A program made the position numbers and the translations under genes. The notes below the pieces were generated by a model. The model saw only the letters and a program-made list of their open reading frames with translations, was not told the DNA's origin and ran no database searches. This document shows positions 11,392-22,432 of a stretch of 64,000 nt of DNA, piece by piece. Location of the stretch: the NCBI GenBank assembly GCA_034440575.1, contig JAOTOL010001199.1:124001-188000 (forward strand), read 5' to 3'. The stretch comes from Imbricaverruca yamaguchii. Taxonomy: Eukaryota; Arthropoda; Thecostraca; Neoverrucidae. Every line of letters begins with the position of its first letter. Within the stretch, counting starts at the first letter, position 1.

Positions 11392-12452
11392 CGACTGCGG
11401 GACCACCACCATCATCCGAGGACACCCGACTGCTGGACCGCCATCGAAGGACACCCGACTGCGGGACCACCACCCGAGGACACCCGACTGGGGCCCACCC
11501 GATGACACCCGACTATGGGGCCACCACCCGAGGACACCCGACTTGGGACCACCACCATCATCCGAGGACACCCGACTGCGGACCACCACCATCTCCGAGG
11601 ACACCAGGCCGTGACACCACTACCCGAGGACACCCGACTGCGGACCACCACCATCCGAGGACACCCGACTGCGGGACCACCACCCGAGGACACCCGACTG
11701 TGGGACCACCACCATCATCCGAGGACACCCGACTGCGGGACCACCACCATCATCCGAGGACACCCGACTGCGGGACCACCACCCATCCGAGGACACCAGA
11801 CTGCGGGACCACCACCCGAGGACACCCGACTGCTGGACCGCCATCGAAGGACACCAGACTGTGAGACCACCACCCGAGGACACCCGACTATAGGGCCACC
11901 ATCCGAGGACACCCGACTGTGGGACCACCACCCGAGGACACCCGACTATGGGACCACCACCCGAGGACACCCGACTATGGGACCACCACCCGAGGACACC
12001 CGACTATGGGACCACCACATCCGAGGACACCCGACTGTGGGACCACTACCCGAGGACACCCAACTATGGGACCACCATCCGGGACACCCGACTGCGGGAC
12101 CATCACCCAATGACACCCGACTATGGGACCACCACCCGAGGACACCCGACTGTGGGACCACCACACCGAAGGACACCAGCATGGGACCACCACCCGAGGA
12201 CACCCGACTATGGGACCACCATCCGGGACACCCGACTATGGGACCACCACCCGAGGACACCCGACTATGGGACCACCATCCGAGGACACCCAACTGCGGG
12301 ACCACCATCCGAGGACACCCGACTGTGAGACCACCACCTAAGGACACCCTATTGTTGGACCACTACCCGAGGACACCCGACGGCAGGACCATTACTCGAG
12401 GATACACGACTGCGGGACCACCAAACGAGGACACACAACTCGGGGCTCCCAG
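11392..12452. repeat. 29-bp minisatellite array
   Basis: About 36 copies of GGACCACCACCCGAGGACAC plus CCGACTGTG. Variants insert CATCAT or replace the start with CCGCCATCGAAGG. 29 is not a multiple of three, so each strand is open in shifting frames (HPTAGPP, RTPDCGTTT and similar). The downstream stretch to ~12590 has degenerate CCCCAAGCC repeats. Confidence 0.95.
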
Positions 12453-12654
12453 TATTGCTAAAGAAATTGTTACTACACAGCCCCCCGCCCCGGTCCTCAG
12501 CTAATATTCCCGAGCCCCCTGCAACTATCCCCAAGCCCTCAGCCAATATCCTCAGCCCCAAGCCTTCAGTTAGCATCCTATAGGAGGCCTTGACAGTTGC
12601 CTTCGACGGGGCTTAAAATAGCGCATCGCATCTGGCTACCGCGTGCCGCGAACT

Positions 12655-13110
12655 GGACATGTCCTGCTGCCGATGTCCGCCCACGTGTCGGCCATTATCG
12701 GCCTGTGACGAACAAGGGCAGGCATACGTGGGTGGGCACGTGCCGGTCATCATTAGCCTGTGGTGGACAAGGACAGGCGTAGGCGGGTGGGCACGTGCCG
12801 GCCATTATCAGCCTGTGGTGGACAAGGACAGGCGTAGGCAAGTGGGCACGTGCCGGCCATTATCAGCCTGTGTAAGGTCGTGCCGGTCATCGTCAGCCTG
12901 TGGTGGACAAGGACAGGCGTAGGCAAGTGGGCACGTGCCGGCCATTATCAGCCTGTGGTGGACACGGACAGGCGTAGGCGGGTGGGCTCGTGCCGGTCAT
13001 CGTCAACCTGTGGTGGACAAGGACAGGCGTAGGCGGGTGGGTTCGTACCGACCATTATCAGCCTGTGGTGGACAAGGGCAGGCGCAGGCGGGTGGACTGT
13101 GGTGGAAGCA
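12655..13110. repeat. 55-bp minisatellite
   Basis: About eight copies of a ~55-bp unit containing CAGCCTGTGGTGGACAAGG and GGGCACGTGCCGGCC. One copy is internally deleted near 12870. CACGTG E-box-like palindromes recur in several units. Confidence 0.92.
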
Positions 13111-13504
13111 TCAGTCGGGGAACGGCTGATCCGGCTAGACTATCCGGCTAGTTGTCGGGAAACCTGTCGGATACACAGAAATGGAGCGTGGACGATTACA
13201 TAGTTACAATCGTTGAATGCCGATTACAGTACATTACTCATCGCCACATATCGAGATGGAAGAAGTCCACGCCTGGCGGCGGAACTGCGAGAAGAGCTGG
13301 GTGTGCAGTTGCTACAAGCGGCCAATGGAACGCACAGGCCACGACTAGGTGTCGTTCGGCCGTGATCCTGGTGTCGGTCGAGCCGCCCTCAACCCCAAAT
13401 AACTAACTAACCAACCCGGAAACAAACGCGATCACCTGACAACTCTGTCCAGCCGACCACATGGACGGTCTCGGCGCGGTGCGCCTCAGTGCACACCGGC
13501 GAAG

Positions 13505-13632
13505 ACGGCCTCCAGTGGATGCAGTCGACTGACCTGCACGACCTGGGAATCAGGCAGACTCGGCGGGGACCGCCTCCAGTGGATGCAGTCGACAGACCCT
13601 CTGCACGGCCTGGGAATCAGGCGGACTCGGCC
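13505..13632. repeat. two-copy tandem repeat (~64 bp)
   Basis: Two adjacent copies beginning CGCCTCCAGTGGATGCAGTC and ending GGGAATCAGGC followed by G/A-GACTCGG. They differ by a few substitutions and a small insertion. Confidence 0.85.
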
Positions 13633-14440
13633 TTGCCAGAAACGGGGCGAAGCTAGCGGAGAGTGATGCAGCCGCTTCTTGTTGATTTGCTGATGATTTC
13701 TGCCACGAGTTTCACGAGCTGATGATTTCGGCCAATTTCAGCTTCGCCATCTGATTGCACATGCTGTCCGGTCTCCAGCCTTCATTCCGTTGCGTTCAAA
13801 CATGCGACTAAGTGGGGCTTTCCCCGTTTCCTGGGCCTCGGTTTGGAAGCAATGGAAAGCAGGGCTTTCCCTGCTCACTGGCCACAAAACAATACCAAGT
13901 TGCAGAAGGTCCGACCGTAATCTTCCGCCATTTAGGTTGCAGGCTTGCGAACGCAACACCAACTTCCTTAACAACGATCGTGTGAACCCAGCTTGACCTT
14001 GCCACGGGTCACTGCACAGGAAACGCAATGTCGTTTCAGGACCGCCGTCCAATCAGAATAACATCGGCATGCACGTACCTATTGGGAGCACAGCCAGATT
14101 CATGGCTGGCCAATTTCGTTCCACCCAGCATCTAATTGCTACTCGTCATGACCTTGTTCAATCCCATTTGGGTCAACGACATTGGCACCTGCAATAAGCA
14201 GGCGGAGGAATGACTGCCGTGTTGCAAGCCGCCAATATCAATGCAAGCCAGCCGCGTCAGTGCCGGCGAATAGCGCGCTGCAAGCACGCTCATTGTGCAC
14301 CAGTCCTCCCACGTTAGACATAGCTCACATGCATCAACGCCGCCTCCACACACCACCAGCACTCTCGGAACATCGAGTTGCAATACCTCCTCCACATGCC
14401 ACCAGGACTCCCGGCATATCGAGCACCGCCATCTCGTCCA
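13633..14440. other. unique sequence, no gene recognised
   Basis: Short open frames (13738-14052 minus, 13790-13996 plus) have no supporting signals. From about 14330 the sequence grades into the next array. Confidence 0.45.
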
Positions 14441-14955
14441 CGCACCAAGGCACGGCCTCCAGAGACACGACACCTCTTCCACACACCAAAGCCACGACTC
14501 CCGAGACACGACACCTCCTCCACACACCAAAGGCCGACCTGCCGAGACACCACACCTCCTCCACACACCAAGGCACGACCTCCCGAGACACACCTCCTCC
14601 ACACACCAAAGCCCGACCTGCCGATACACCACACCTCCTCCACACACCAAAGCCACGACTCCCGAGACACGACACCTCCTCCACACACCAAAGCCACGAC
14701 TCCCGAGACACACCTCCTCCACACACCAAAGCCCGACCTGCCGAGACACCACACCTCCTCCACACACCAAAGCCACGACTCCCGAGACACACCTCCTCCA
14801 CACACCAAAGCCACGACTCCCGAGACACACCTCCTCCACCCACCAAGGCACGGCCTCCAGAGACACAACACCTCCTCCACACAACAAAGCACGACCTCCA
14901 GAGATACGACATCCCCTCCACACACCAAAGCCCAGCCTGCCGAGACACGACACCC
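14441..14955. repeat. 41-bp minisatellite
   Basis: About thirteen copies of CACCTCCTCCACACACCAAA plus GCCACGACTCCCGAGACACGA. Two alternating inserts are seen, GCCACGACTCCC and GCCCGACCTGCC. Both strands are open because of the repeat. Confidence 0.95.
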
Positions 14956-15330
14956 GCCGGGCGCAGCGCCGGCCTTTCCGGTCACCCAACCCGCAAACAC
15001 ACGGGGGCGGGCGGGCGGCGAGCGGCCTCTCCGGCGAGTCAGAGCCGCCGGCCACTGACCCGGCCCGGGTCGGCGGCCAGGCTGACAGCACGCCCGGCCA
15101 GGTGACAGTGTCGGCCGGCCGCGGCCGTTCGGCGAACACGCCGCCGGCCGGCCGGCGGCCGTCCCGCGGCCGGCCGTGTTTCGCCGAACGGCCTAACGAG
15201 CCGGCTCGCCGCATGGCCGCGATACTATTGCCGGCCGTGCGGCATTGTTGTGGCCGGCCGGCGCGACGGCGGCGGCCGCCGGGCTGGACGCGAACCCCGG
15301 CCGGCGTCGTCGGCTCGTGCGCGGCGCTCA
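14956..15330. other. CpG-rich GGCCGGCC block
   Basis: GC-rich, CpG-dense DNA with many CCGGCCGG and GGCCGGCC strings and the inverted strings TTCGGCGAACACG/CGTGTTTCGCCGAAC near 15130 and 15175. It separates the 41-bp array from the ATC microsatellite. Confidence 0.6.
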
Positions 15331-15349
15331 TCATCGACATTATCAAAAC

Positions 15350-15556
<207 letters not shown>

Positions 15557-15950
15557 AGCTCGCCTGGCGGAGAGCGAACTCGCACACTGTGTCGCCGGCA
15601 TCGAGGCGCAGGGTTGCTTCTTGTCGTCAATTCGTGCTTTGGCCGGGGACGCGCTTCAACTCGGGAGCGGCACTCCCCGGCCGAAGACACCAACGCGGGC
15701 GTCCAGCCGGTCGCCACTCTCGCCGCGCACCAGAACGAAGCGAGGCGCGGCCAGCCTCCGACCGGCGAGCCAATGCGCGGTGTTACGAGCTCTGCGAATT
15801 CGACAATTCGCCGGGCTAACGACAGGGACGCACACGTCTCGCGCGGCCAGTTACCGCGCCGAATGGACTGCAGCGCCATTGAAGCCGGCGCCAAATGACA
15901 CCCGCCGCCGTAATTCATGGTACACGCTCAGTGTCCGCAGCCACGCGACG
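15557..15950. other. GC-rich unique segment with long but unsupported open frames
   Basis: A plus frame continues from the CAT tract for ~115 codons to 15898, and a minus frame covers 15472-15918. Neither shows splice boundaries or a recognisable domain. High GC lowers stop frequency, so I do not call a gene. Confidence 0.4.
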
Positions 15951-15952
15951 CT

Positions 15953-16362
15953 CACCACCAACAGAGACGGTCACCTGGGCTCACCGCCGACAGAGACGGT
16001 CACCTGGGCTCAGCGCGGACAGAGACGGTCACCTGGGCTCACCCCGAAGAGAGTCACCTGCATCGCCGACAGAGACGGTCACCTGGCCTCACCGCCGACA
16101 GAGACGGTCACCTGGGCTCACCGCCGACAGAGACGGTCACCTGGGCTCACCGCCGACAGAGACGGTCACCTGGGCTCACCGCCGACAGAGACGGTCACCT
16201 GGGCTCACCGCCGACAGAGACGGTCACCTGGTCACCCGACAGGACGTCACGGGACCCACAGAGACGGTCACCTGGGCTCACCGCCGACAGAGACGGTCAC
16301 CTGGGCTCACCGCCGACAGAGACGGTCACCTGGGTTCACCGCCGACAGAGACGGTCACCAAC
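15953..16362. repeat. 29-bp minisatellite
   Basis: About fourteen copies of CAGAGACGGTCACCTGGGCT plus CACCGCCGA. Two units are disrupted near 16045 and 16230. Each unit contains GGTCACC, a short palindrome. Confidence 0.95.
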
Positions 16363-16919
16363 TGGTCTAGACACGAGTTCTGGCGAATTTCTTTTGAAAA
16401 AAAGGTGAGATTAAGGTTGACAAGTCTTCTCCCCGATCCAAGGACAGCATTGCCGGGATAGTGATACGAGGAAAGAATCGATGACCCACATTCGATAGCG
16501 GCCTGGGAGGCCATGTTGAGGCCATCGGCCGATCGGAATATTTACAGGACTACATTTATACACGTATGCATGATATGATCTGCATATACGAGCAACCTCT
16601 ATCTCTCAATATATATACTCATATACACCGCATATATACATTTGAATATATACAAGCATCACGGAACACAGCTTTCAGCCTCCACTCGTGCCGAATATTG
16701 GATGGTTTCATTTTCGCTGTGCAAACATCAATTTCCACCATCACGCAAACCCACGCCTTCGCAATTTGCCGTGCGACACGCGACCGCCTTCACGAGCATG
16801 CGGAGCGGAGGCGCCGAGAGCGGGACTGAACCACGACGGACCAAGGCGCGCCGTCAACCGGCGACCGGCGGTGGCGGGAAGGCCGCAGGGCGATGGCGGG
16901 AAAGCCGCACGGCCACAGT

Positions 16920-16924
16920 GGGTG

Positions 16925-16983
<59 letters not shown>

Positions 16984-17294
16984 GGTGGGGCGCGGTCGGT
17001 CGGTCGGTCGTCGTCGGTCGTCGGTCGGTCGGTCGGTCGGTCGGTCGGTCGGTCGGTCGGTCGGTCGGTCGGTCGGTCGGTCGGTCGGTGGTGGTGGTCG
17101 GTGGTGGTGGTGGTGGTGGTGGTGGTGTGGTGTGTGTGGTGTGTGGTGGTGGTGGTGTGTTGGTGGTGGTGGTGGTGTGGTGTGGTGTGGTGGTCGGTCG
17201 GTCGGTCGGTCGGTCGGTCGGTCGGTCGGTCGGTCGGTCGGTCGGTCGGTCGGTCGGTCGGTCGGTCGGTCGGTCGGTCGGTCGGTCGGTCGGG
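16920..17294. repeat. compound (GTCT)n (GGTC)n (GGT)n microsatellite
   Basis: Blocks in order: GTCT (16920-16982), GGTC (about 16996-17090), GGT with GTGT interruptions (17087-17191) and a second GGTC block (17192-17294). The G-rich GGT part sits symmetrically between the GGTC blocks. Confidence 0.97.
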
Positions 17295-17434
17295 AGGGCT
17301 TCGCCGGTAACGCGTCCATGACAGGCGGTCGTCAGCGGGCCGGCGCCGCACACACCGGCCGCCCAGAGACCCGGAGACAAAGGCGGCGCGCGGACGCCGT
17401 TTCTGCGTAACGCCACCGCCGACTGCGGGATCAC

Positions 17435-17648
17435 CGCATCGGCGCAGAGCCATCGGCGCAGAGCGAATCGGCGCGGAGCCATCGGGGAAGAGCCATCGGT
17501 ACAGAGCCATCGGGACAGAGCCATCGGGACAGAGCCATCGGGACAGAGCCATCGGGGCAGAGCCATCGGGGCAGAGCCATCGGCGCAGAGAGAATCGGCA
17601 CAGAGCGAATCGGCGCGGAGCCACCGGGGCAGAGCCATCGGCGCCGCT
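17435..17648. repeat. 14-15 bp minisatellite
   Basis: About fourteen copies of CAGAGCCATCGGGA with variants GCGCAGAGC and CGAATCGGC. It is followed by a (GCC)n stretch at 17660-17682. Confidence 0.9.
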
Positions 17649-17716
17649 TCGAGTGGCCTCTGCCGCCGCCGCCGCCGCCGCAGTTGAAACAACGGCCAAT
17701 CGCCGTCGGCGCCAGG

Positions 17717-17869
17717 GGGACGAGTAGCCTAGGGGTAAGTCGCTCGTCTCACAATCGAAAGGTTGTGGGTTCGAGTCTCACCCGTCGCTGCTCCTCTCCC
17801 GCGAACAATCGGCGTGAGAGACTGGCGACGCCACACGACTCAACGATCGGCGTGTCGTAAAACCAGCCA
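17717..17869 (+). mobile_element. SINE1, full-length with 15-bp TSD
   Basis: Plus-strand copy starting GGGACGAGTAGCCTAGGGGT (A box TAGCCTAGGGG), with CTCACAA at the anticodon loop, a B box GGTTCGAGTCTC and a tail ending CGTAAAACCAGCCA. The 15-bp direct repeat GCCGTCGGCGCCAGG is perfect at 17702-17716 and 17870-17884. This is a good reference copy. Confidence 0.96.
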
Positions 17870-18233
17870 GCCGTCGGCGCCAGGTGCTCGTCCGGGTGGC
17901 GTACGTCGGGCTCGGGCCGCTGTTGTGTTTGGAGGACCGGCCTTCGGCGCTGCGGGACGTCTAGGTCGGCTTTTTGTCGCCAGGTGCACGCAGGGGAGGC
18001 GGATTTGTCGCCAAATTCGGAAATGGAGGCGCCAAGCGGTGCGTAACGAGACAGGCTGCAGACACCTTTAGCGCGATTTTATATCGTGTTATTTCGATGT
18101 CCGGTTACCTATGGTTAGTGACAGGGCAGCTGTCCAAAAGTTAGTGGTGCAGCAGCCATTTTGGATGCGAGTCCATCCATGCAACACCTATAGGGTCAGT
18201 GCCAAACTGAGAGACCAGTTATACAAAGTGAGA

Positions 18234-18266
18234 GGGTCGGTCTCATACGAAGTGAGAGACCGACCC
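18234..18266. repeat. perfect 11-bp inverted repeat
   Basis: Arms GGGTCGGTCTC (18234-18244) and GAGACCGACCC (18256-18266) with an 11-nt loop. GAGAGACC strings in the left flank suggest local duplication. Confidence 0.85.
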
Positions 18267-18296
18267 CCCAGTTCCTACGCCCATACGCATGGCATC

Positions 18297-18341
18297 TGGT
18301 TATTTGGGCTTAGGGGCGCTTCGACTGCTTCGGTCATACAG
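18297..18341 (-). mobile_element. solo hairpin-tail element with 15-bp TSD
   Basis: A 45-bp insert reading TGGTTATTTGGGCTTAGGGG, then CGCTTCGACTGCTTCGGTCAT on the plus strand. It lacks the GCGCCC arm, so it is slightly truncated at its sense 5' end. The direct repeat CATACGCATGGCATC is perfect at 18282-18296 and 18342-18356. Confidence 0.92.
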
Positions 18342-18356
18342 CATACGCATGGCATC

Positions 18357-19179
18357 GCTTTCCTGTTTGGGCAAGTGACATAACGTAAAAGGAATATGAG
18401 AGAGACCCTTCACTTTCAGGTCAATACTGCTGTCTGACTCACATTTGCACCTGGCATTGTGAATTGTTGGACTATTCAAGCTCGGATCAAAACTCCAGGC
18501 CAAATCCACGAGTGCTCATACTGTGTGTGAGTGAAACTGGTGGAAGTTTGAAATACCAGGCAGAGAAGTACCTATGCCGTGTTCCTAGCTGCCTACTTTG
18601 GTTCACTCACCACTCAGCATACGCCCATAATGGCCAGATGCTATAGCTCTAAATGTCAACTAGCTTCACGTATGCCGTGCAAATGAACCATAATTGCAGA
18701 AGCTTCAACGCTCCAAAATCGGATGGCAACGAACGGAGCTCTTCAAGTCTGGTGCGCTTGCTGAACAACATGCCGCCATAAAATTGTCCACGCTGACTCA
18801 GGAAATGCGGCCACCAAAAACACATTAAACATTCACCACAAACACTATGCCACAAAAACTCAGATCGGCACCAGGAAGCACCTGGTGAAATGGTAGCACT
18901 AAGCACGGCATGCTGAGCGCTGAGATGAGAATTGCAATAAAATGTTGAAATCCTGATACGCTGTTAACAGTTAGCCAATTTTACCGGATTTTCACCGGCC
19001 TGAACCAGCTTCAGTCGATAGCATGGCTCAAACTAGTTTTTTCTGACTTTTTGGTAGCTCTCTTCAAGCTTGAGTGAAAATTACTTAGGCTTAATTGTAC
19101 GCTCCATCGCAATATCTAAGTATGTGTGTACTTACTCAACGCCAGGCCGTAGCTTCATTTACATTGGAGTTGGAGTAGT
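18357..19179. other. AT-richer unique sequence, no gene recognised
   Basis: Several short frames (18300-18509 minus, 18464-18646 plus, 18649-18906 minus), none with splice or motif support. Faint resemblance of 18650-18910 to the R1 family is too weak to annotate. Confidence 0.4.
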
Positions 19180-19236
19180 TAGTTAGTTATTTGGGCTTTA
19201 GGGCGCTTCGATCAGAAGTGATAATTCGCGCCCATG
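19180..19236 (-). mobile_element. solo hairpin-tail element abutting purine tract
   Basis: The plus strand reads AGTTAGTTATTTGGGCTTTA, GGGCGC, TTCGATCAGAAGTGATAATTC, GCGCCCAT. The GGGCGC and GCGCCC arms are intact. Its sense 5' end directly joins the GGGGA tract. Confidence 0.85.
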
Positions 19237-19512
19237 GGGAGGGGAAGGGAGGGGAGGGGAGGGGAGAGGAGGGGAGGGGAGGGGAGGGGAGGGGAGGGGA
19301 GGGGAGGGGAGGGGGGGAGGGGAGGGGGGAGGGGGGAGGGGAGGGGAAGGGAGGGGAGGGAGGGGAGGGGGGGGGAGGGGAAGGGAGGGGAAGGGAGGGA
19401 AGGGAAGGGAGGGGAGGGGAGGGAAGGGAGGGGAAGGGAGGGGAAGGGAGGGGAAGGGAGGGGAAGGGAGGGGAAGGGAGGGGAAGGGAAGGGAAGGGAG
19501 GGGAGGGGAGGC
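19237..19512. repeat. GGGGA/GGGAA purine tract
   Basis: About 275 bp of almost pure purine on the plus strand, mainly GGGGA and GGGAA pentamers with G-run expansions. The opposite strand is polypyrimidine. Confidence 0.97.
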
Positions 19513-20699
19513 GCCAGGGCGTGCTGACCTAAACAAACAACAGGAAGTGGTTCAACGATTGTGGGTTGCGCCAGGCAGCCCTCCAGCCAGCCAGACAGGC
19601 AAGCGCCGACGCGAACACACAATGACAACACGTCACACGGGCGCTGGCGGAATACAGTCGGCTCAGCTGGAATACCACGCCTGGTCACGACCATGAGGCG
19701 GCGATCGTGAAAAAGTGCACGGACACAGTTACAATGGCAAACATGATGCAACTTCACACAGCCCAGCGGATGTTGCCACACGAACAGCACAAAAATGCGC
19801 ATTTTGCAGACCGGGCCGAGTTAAATCCTCACCCAACTTGGGCCTGGCCTGGGAACTACAGCAGAAGGACAGTGCTGGCTTTCTTTCTTTGCCTACCGTA
19901 CCATACAGCATGTCTGTCGAGGGCTGGACAGGGAAGTATTGGATTTGCGTGGAACTTTTGCAAACATGCTATCGCGCACTGTTACAACCCGGCCGAGTTG
20001 TACATCGAGCACACAAGTAAGGTTCTACTGTGGGAGTTCAGTACCACTCATCGACTTAAAACTACTTAAAAGGCATGACCAGTCGATATACCAGTATATT
20101 TACCATACACTAGACTATACTATAAATTACATAGACTATATACACTACACATAATATACTATATACTACATATAGATAGTCATTTGGCTAAACACTTTGT
20201 ATACAAACAGAATACTCGCCTGGCATAGAGTGACGGCATGCCTAGCAAGCTGCAGTAGTCGTCATAGTCCCTGCGGCCGCGATAGATCGTGACCCGGGCT
20301 GTGAGTCATGCGAAATGAGAACTTCCGCTGGATCGGCCCGACGAGCTCCAGCCCACACTGAGCTTCGCCAAAATTACCCAAATTCGCCAAAATTACCCAA
20401 ATCCGCCCAAATTACCGGGACGGCGAGCACAATGGCCGGCCGTGCAGGCGGAATCGCCTTTCTGTTGAATCTGCGGGGTGGGATGGCCGACTGGGAAGTC
20501 CACATTAACCCTCGCCGGGAGGGGAGGGGGGGGGAGGGCTCTTCAGGCCCTCAGGTATTTCCGGGATCACGGACGAATGAGCAGACGCAGAGACAGGAAA
20601 CTTTCGAAAGCTTCTTATACATCTGCTTTGCGTATCTCCCACTATCACTATCACTTCAGGCCAGTCATCAAAGGGCATTGGCCTAGGACGGGTTATAGA
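19513..20699. other. unique sequence with an AT-rich stretch, no gene recognised
   Basis: Frames at 19707-20069 and 19715-20020 lack support. 20075-20180 is a TATA/TACATA-rich simple stretch. 20355-20420 has three short repeats of AAATT-CGCC type. Confidence 0.45.
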
Positions 20700-20885
20700 G
20701 AGAGAAACCCTTTTTTTTTTTGTTTTTTTCACCCCACATTTTATACACATTTTTAATAAAACCCCCCCCCCCCTTTTCCCCCGTGGGGCGGGGGGTTGGG
20801 AAAATTTCTTAGTTGACCAAAAATAAAACCCCCCCCTTTTACCTTCTTTTCCCCCCCCCCCACCACCCCCCCCCCCCCCCCCGAA
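20700..20885. other. homopolymer-rich, possibly low-quality sequence
   Basis: Runs of T, C and A of 8-14 bases alternate, with CCCC and TTTT blocks at 20710-20880, in otherwise ordinary unique DNA. This pattern fits poor consensus or an unresolved simple tract better than a normal repeat. Confidence 0.6.
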
Positions 20886-21141
20886 TAATGTTCCAGTTCT
20901 TCCACATGCGGGCATTCAGAGTAGTTGAAACATATCAATATCAAACTCATATCATGATGCTCTTTCGCCAGGATGAACAATCTGCTCCACCGAAATTTAA
21001 CTGAGGTCAATGCTACTGACCTGGGGCCAGATCAATCTACGCATTCAAAATAGCATTGAGTGGAAAAATTTAATTTGGTGGAAGGTTCTTTTATATCGAA
21101 AATGATAAAGAACATGAAATATGCATACTGGCTTAGAATAT

Positions 21142-21179
21142 ATTAGTTTGTTACTGGGGGTTTGGGGGCGCTTCGACTT
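21142..21179 (-). mobile_element. 5'-truncated solo element, 38 bp, with 13-bp TSD
   Basis: The insert reads TAGTTTGTTACTGGGGGTTT then GGGGGCGCTTCGACTT on the plus strand, so only one hairpin arm and the tail remain. It is flanked by perfect direct repeats TGGCTTAGAATAT at 21129-21141 and 21180-21192. The lost part is the sense 5' end, as expected for truncated reverse transcription. Confidence 0.85.
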
Positions 21180-21478
21180 TGGCTTAGAATATGTGTGAAA
21201 GGTCAATAATGTAAGGTCAGGTCAAGTATGATGTATATTCATAGACAGGGGTGTTGTTTTATATATTTTTTGTGGGGAGGGGGAGTGGCCTCAATGTTAG
21301 CTTGGTCCCCGTAATAATTTCAACTTGTAACATGGAACCCTATGGAGTGTGCCCCCAATCAATTCGGGCCTGGCCGATTGCCTTCATGTATTTTCTCCCT
21401 CCCGCCAATAACTGTCATAAATCAACACCCGTGCTTTGTGCACTAAGTCCAAGTTCTAACCGGTGAGTCTAAAACTCC

Positions 21479-21660
21479 GGGGTGGGGATGGCTGCGTGGT
21501 TAAGGTGTTGGGCTCTGGGTACCAAAGGTCCTGGGTTCGACACTAGCGCCGCTCGGGACATTTTCCAATCCCGCGGCCCACCGGCGAAACAATGTGGGCG
21601 GCGCCATTAGCCGTGAATGTGCACAAAGCGCGTCGTGAACCGCCCAATAAACAAACAAAC
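21479..21660 (+). mobile_element. SINE3, full-length with TSD
   Basis: Starts GGGTGGGGATGGCTGCGTGG, carries the B-box segment GGGTTCGACACTAG, the core ATCCCGCGGCCCACCGGCG, and ends CCCAATAAACAAACAAAC. The 14-bp TSD is GAGTCTAAAACTCC (21465-21478) against GAGTCCAAAACTCC (21661-21674), one mismatch. Confidence 0.95.
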
Positions 21661-21963
21661 GAGTCCAAAACTCCACCTCTGAAGACTGCGACTGGCACCG
21701 GTCCGGCACAGAGTCACCAACCCTCAGTGCAGCAGCGTTCCGACCGGCGCTGGGCAGCCTCAGCACCGTGCTCAGCACCATTCCGACCGTGCTCGGATCT
21801 CAGACCCGTCCGACTTAAGCCGGGCCAATCCCGGCTCGGAGCGTGACCCAATCACACCGCGCCGCACCACGCCTCGGCGGACGACGGAACCGTTCCGCGC
21901 ACCGAGGGCTGCGGTCCGGCGACCACCATTTGGCGGGTCGCGGCGCGCGGCGAAAAACATCAG

Positions 21964-22126
21964 TTGGTTGGTTATTGGTTTTACGACACATCGACCGTTG
22001 AGTCACGTACTGTCGCCAATCTCTCACGCCGATTGGTCGCGGGCGAAGAGTGGCGACAGGTGAGGCTCGAACTCACAACCTTTCGATCGTGAGACAAGCA
22101 ACTTACCCCTAGGCTACTCGTCCCCT
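21964..22126 (-). mobile_element. SINE1, full-length with TSD
   Basis: The plus strand opens TTGGTTGGTTATTGGTTTTA and ends CTAGGCTACTCGTCCCCT. The perfect 13-bp direct repeat CGAAAAACATCAG lies at 21951-21963 and 22127-22139. The body is close to consensus, so insertion seems fairly recent. Confidence 0.95.
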
Positions 22127-22392
22127 CGAAAAACATCAGACCGCGGCGGCATCCCCGCGGGCAAATACGCCACCCGGGAATGCCGACAACGCCGCACGCG
22201 TGCCTACTGTTCAGTCGTGCATCTGGTGCGTCCATCACGCCGGCACACAGGCTGATCGAGTCGTCGGCGGCTGTTCGCCGCCACTGATCCGACTGATCAG
22301 TTCGGCAGCTGGTTGATCCGTCCCCTGGCGGGACTGCGTCCCGGGGACCAGCTGCATCGTTCCCTGGCACACGCTCGAAGCCGTGGACCAAA

Positions 22393-22432
22393 CCTGGTCG
22401 ATGCGCCCTAAAACTGAAAGATCCAACCAACC
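22393..22432 (+). mobile_element. solo hairpin-tail element, truncated
   Basis: Reads CTGGTCGATGCGCCCTAAAA followed by an A/C-rich tail ending CCAACCAACC. Only the 3' hairpin arm GCGCCC and the tail remain. No TSD could be assigned. Confidence 0.6.

Noticed and set aside
11392..12452. CRISPR-like regular array
   Set aside because: Units are contiguous with no unique spacers, and the setting is animal-like; these are minisatellites.
17717..17790. Functional tRNA-Val gene
   Set aside because: The tRNA-like head is part of a SINE with a body, tail and TSD; base pairing of the acceptor stem is poor and many copies exist.
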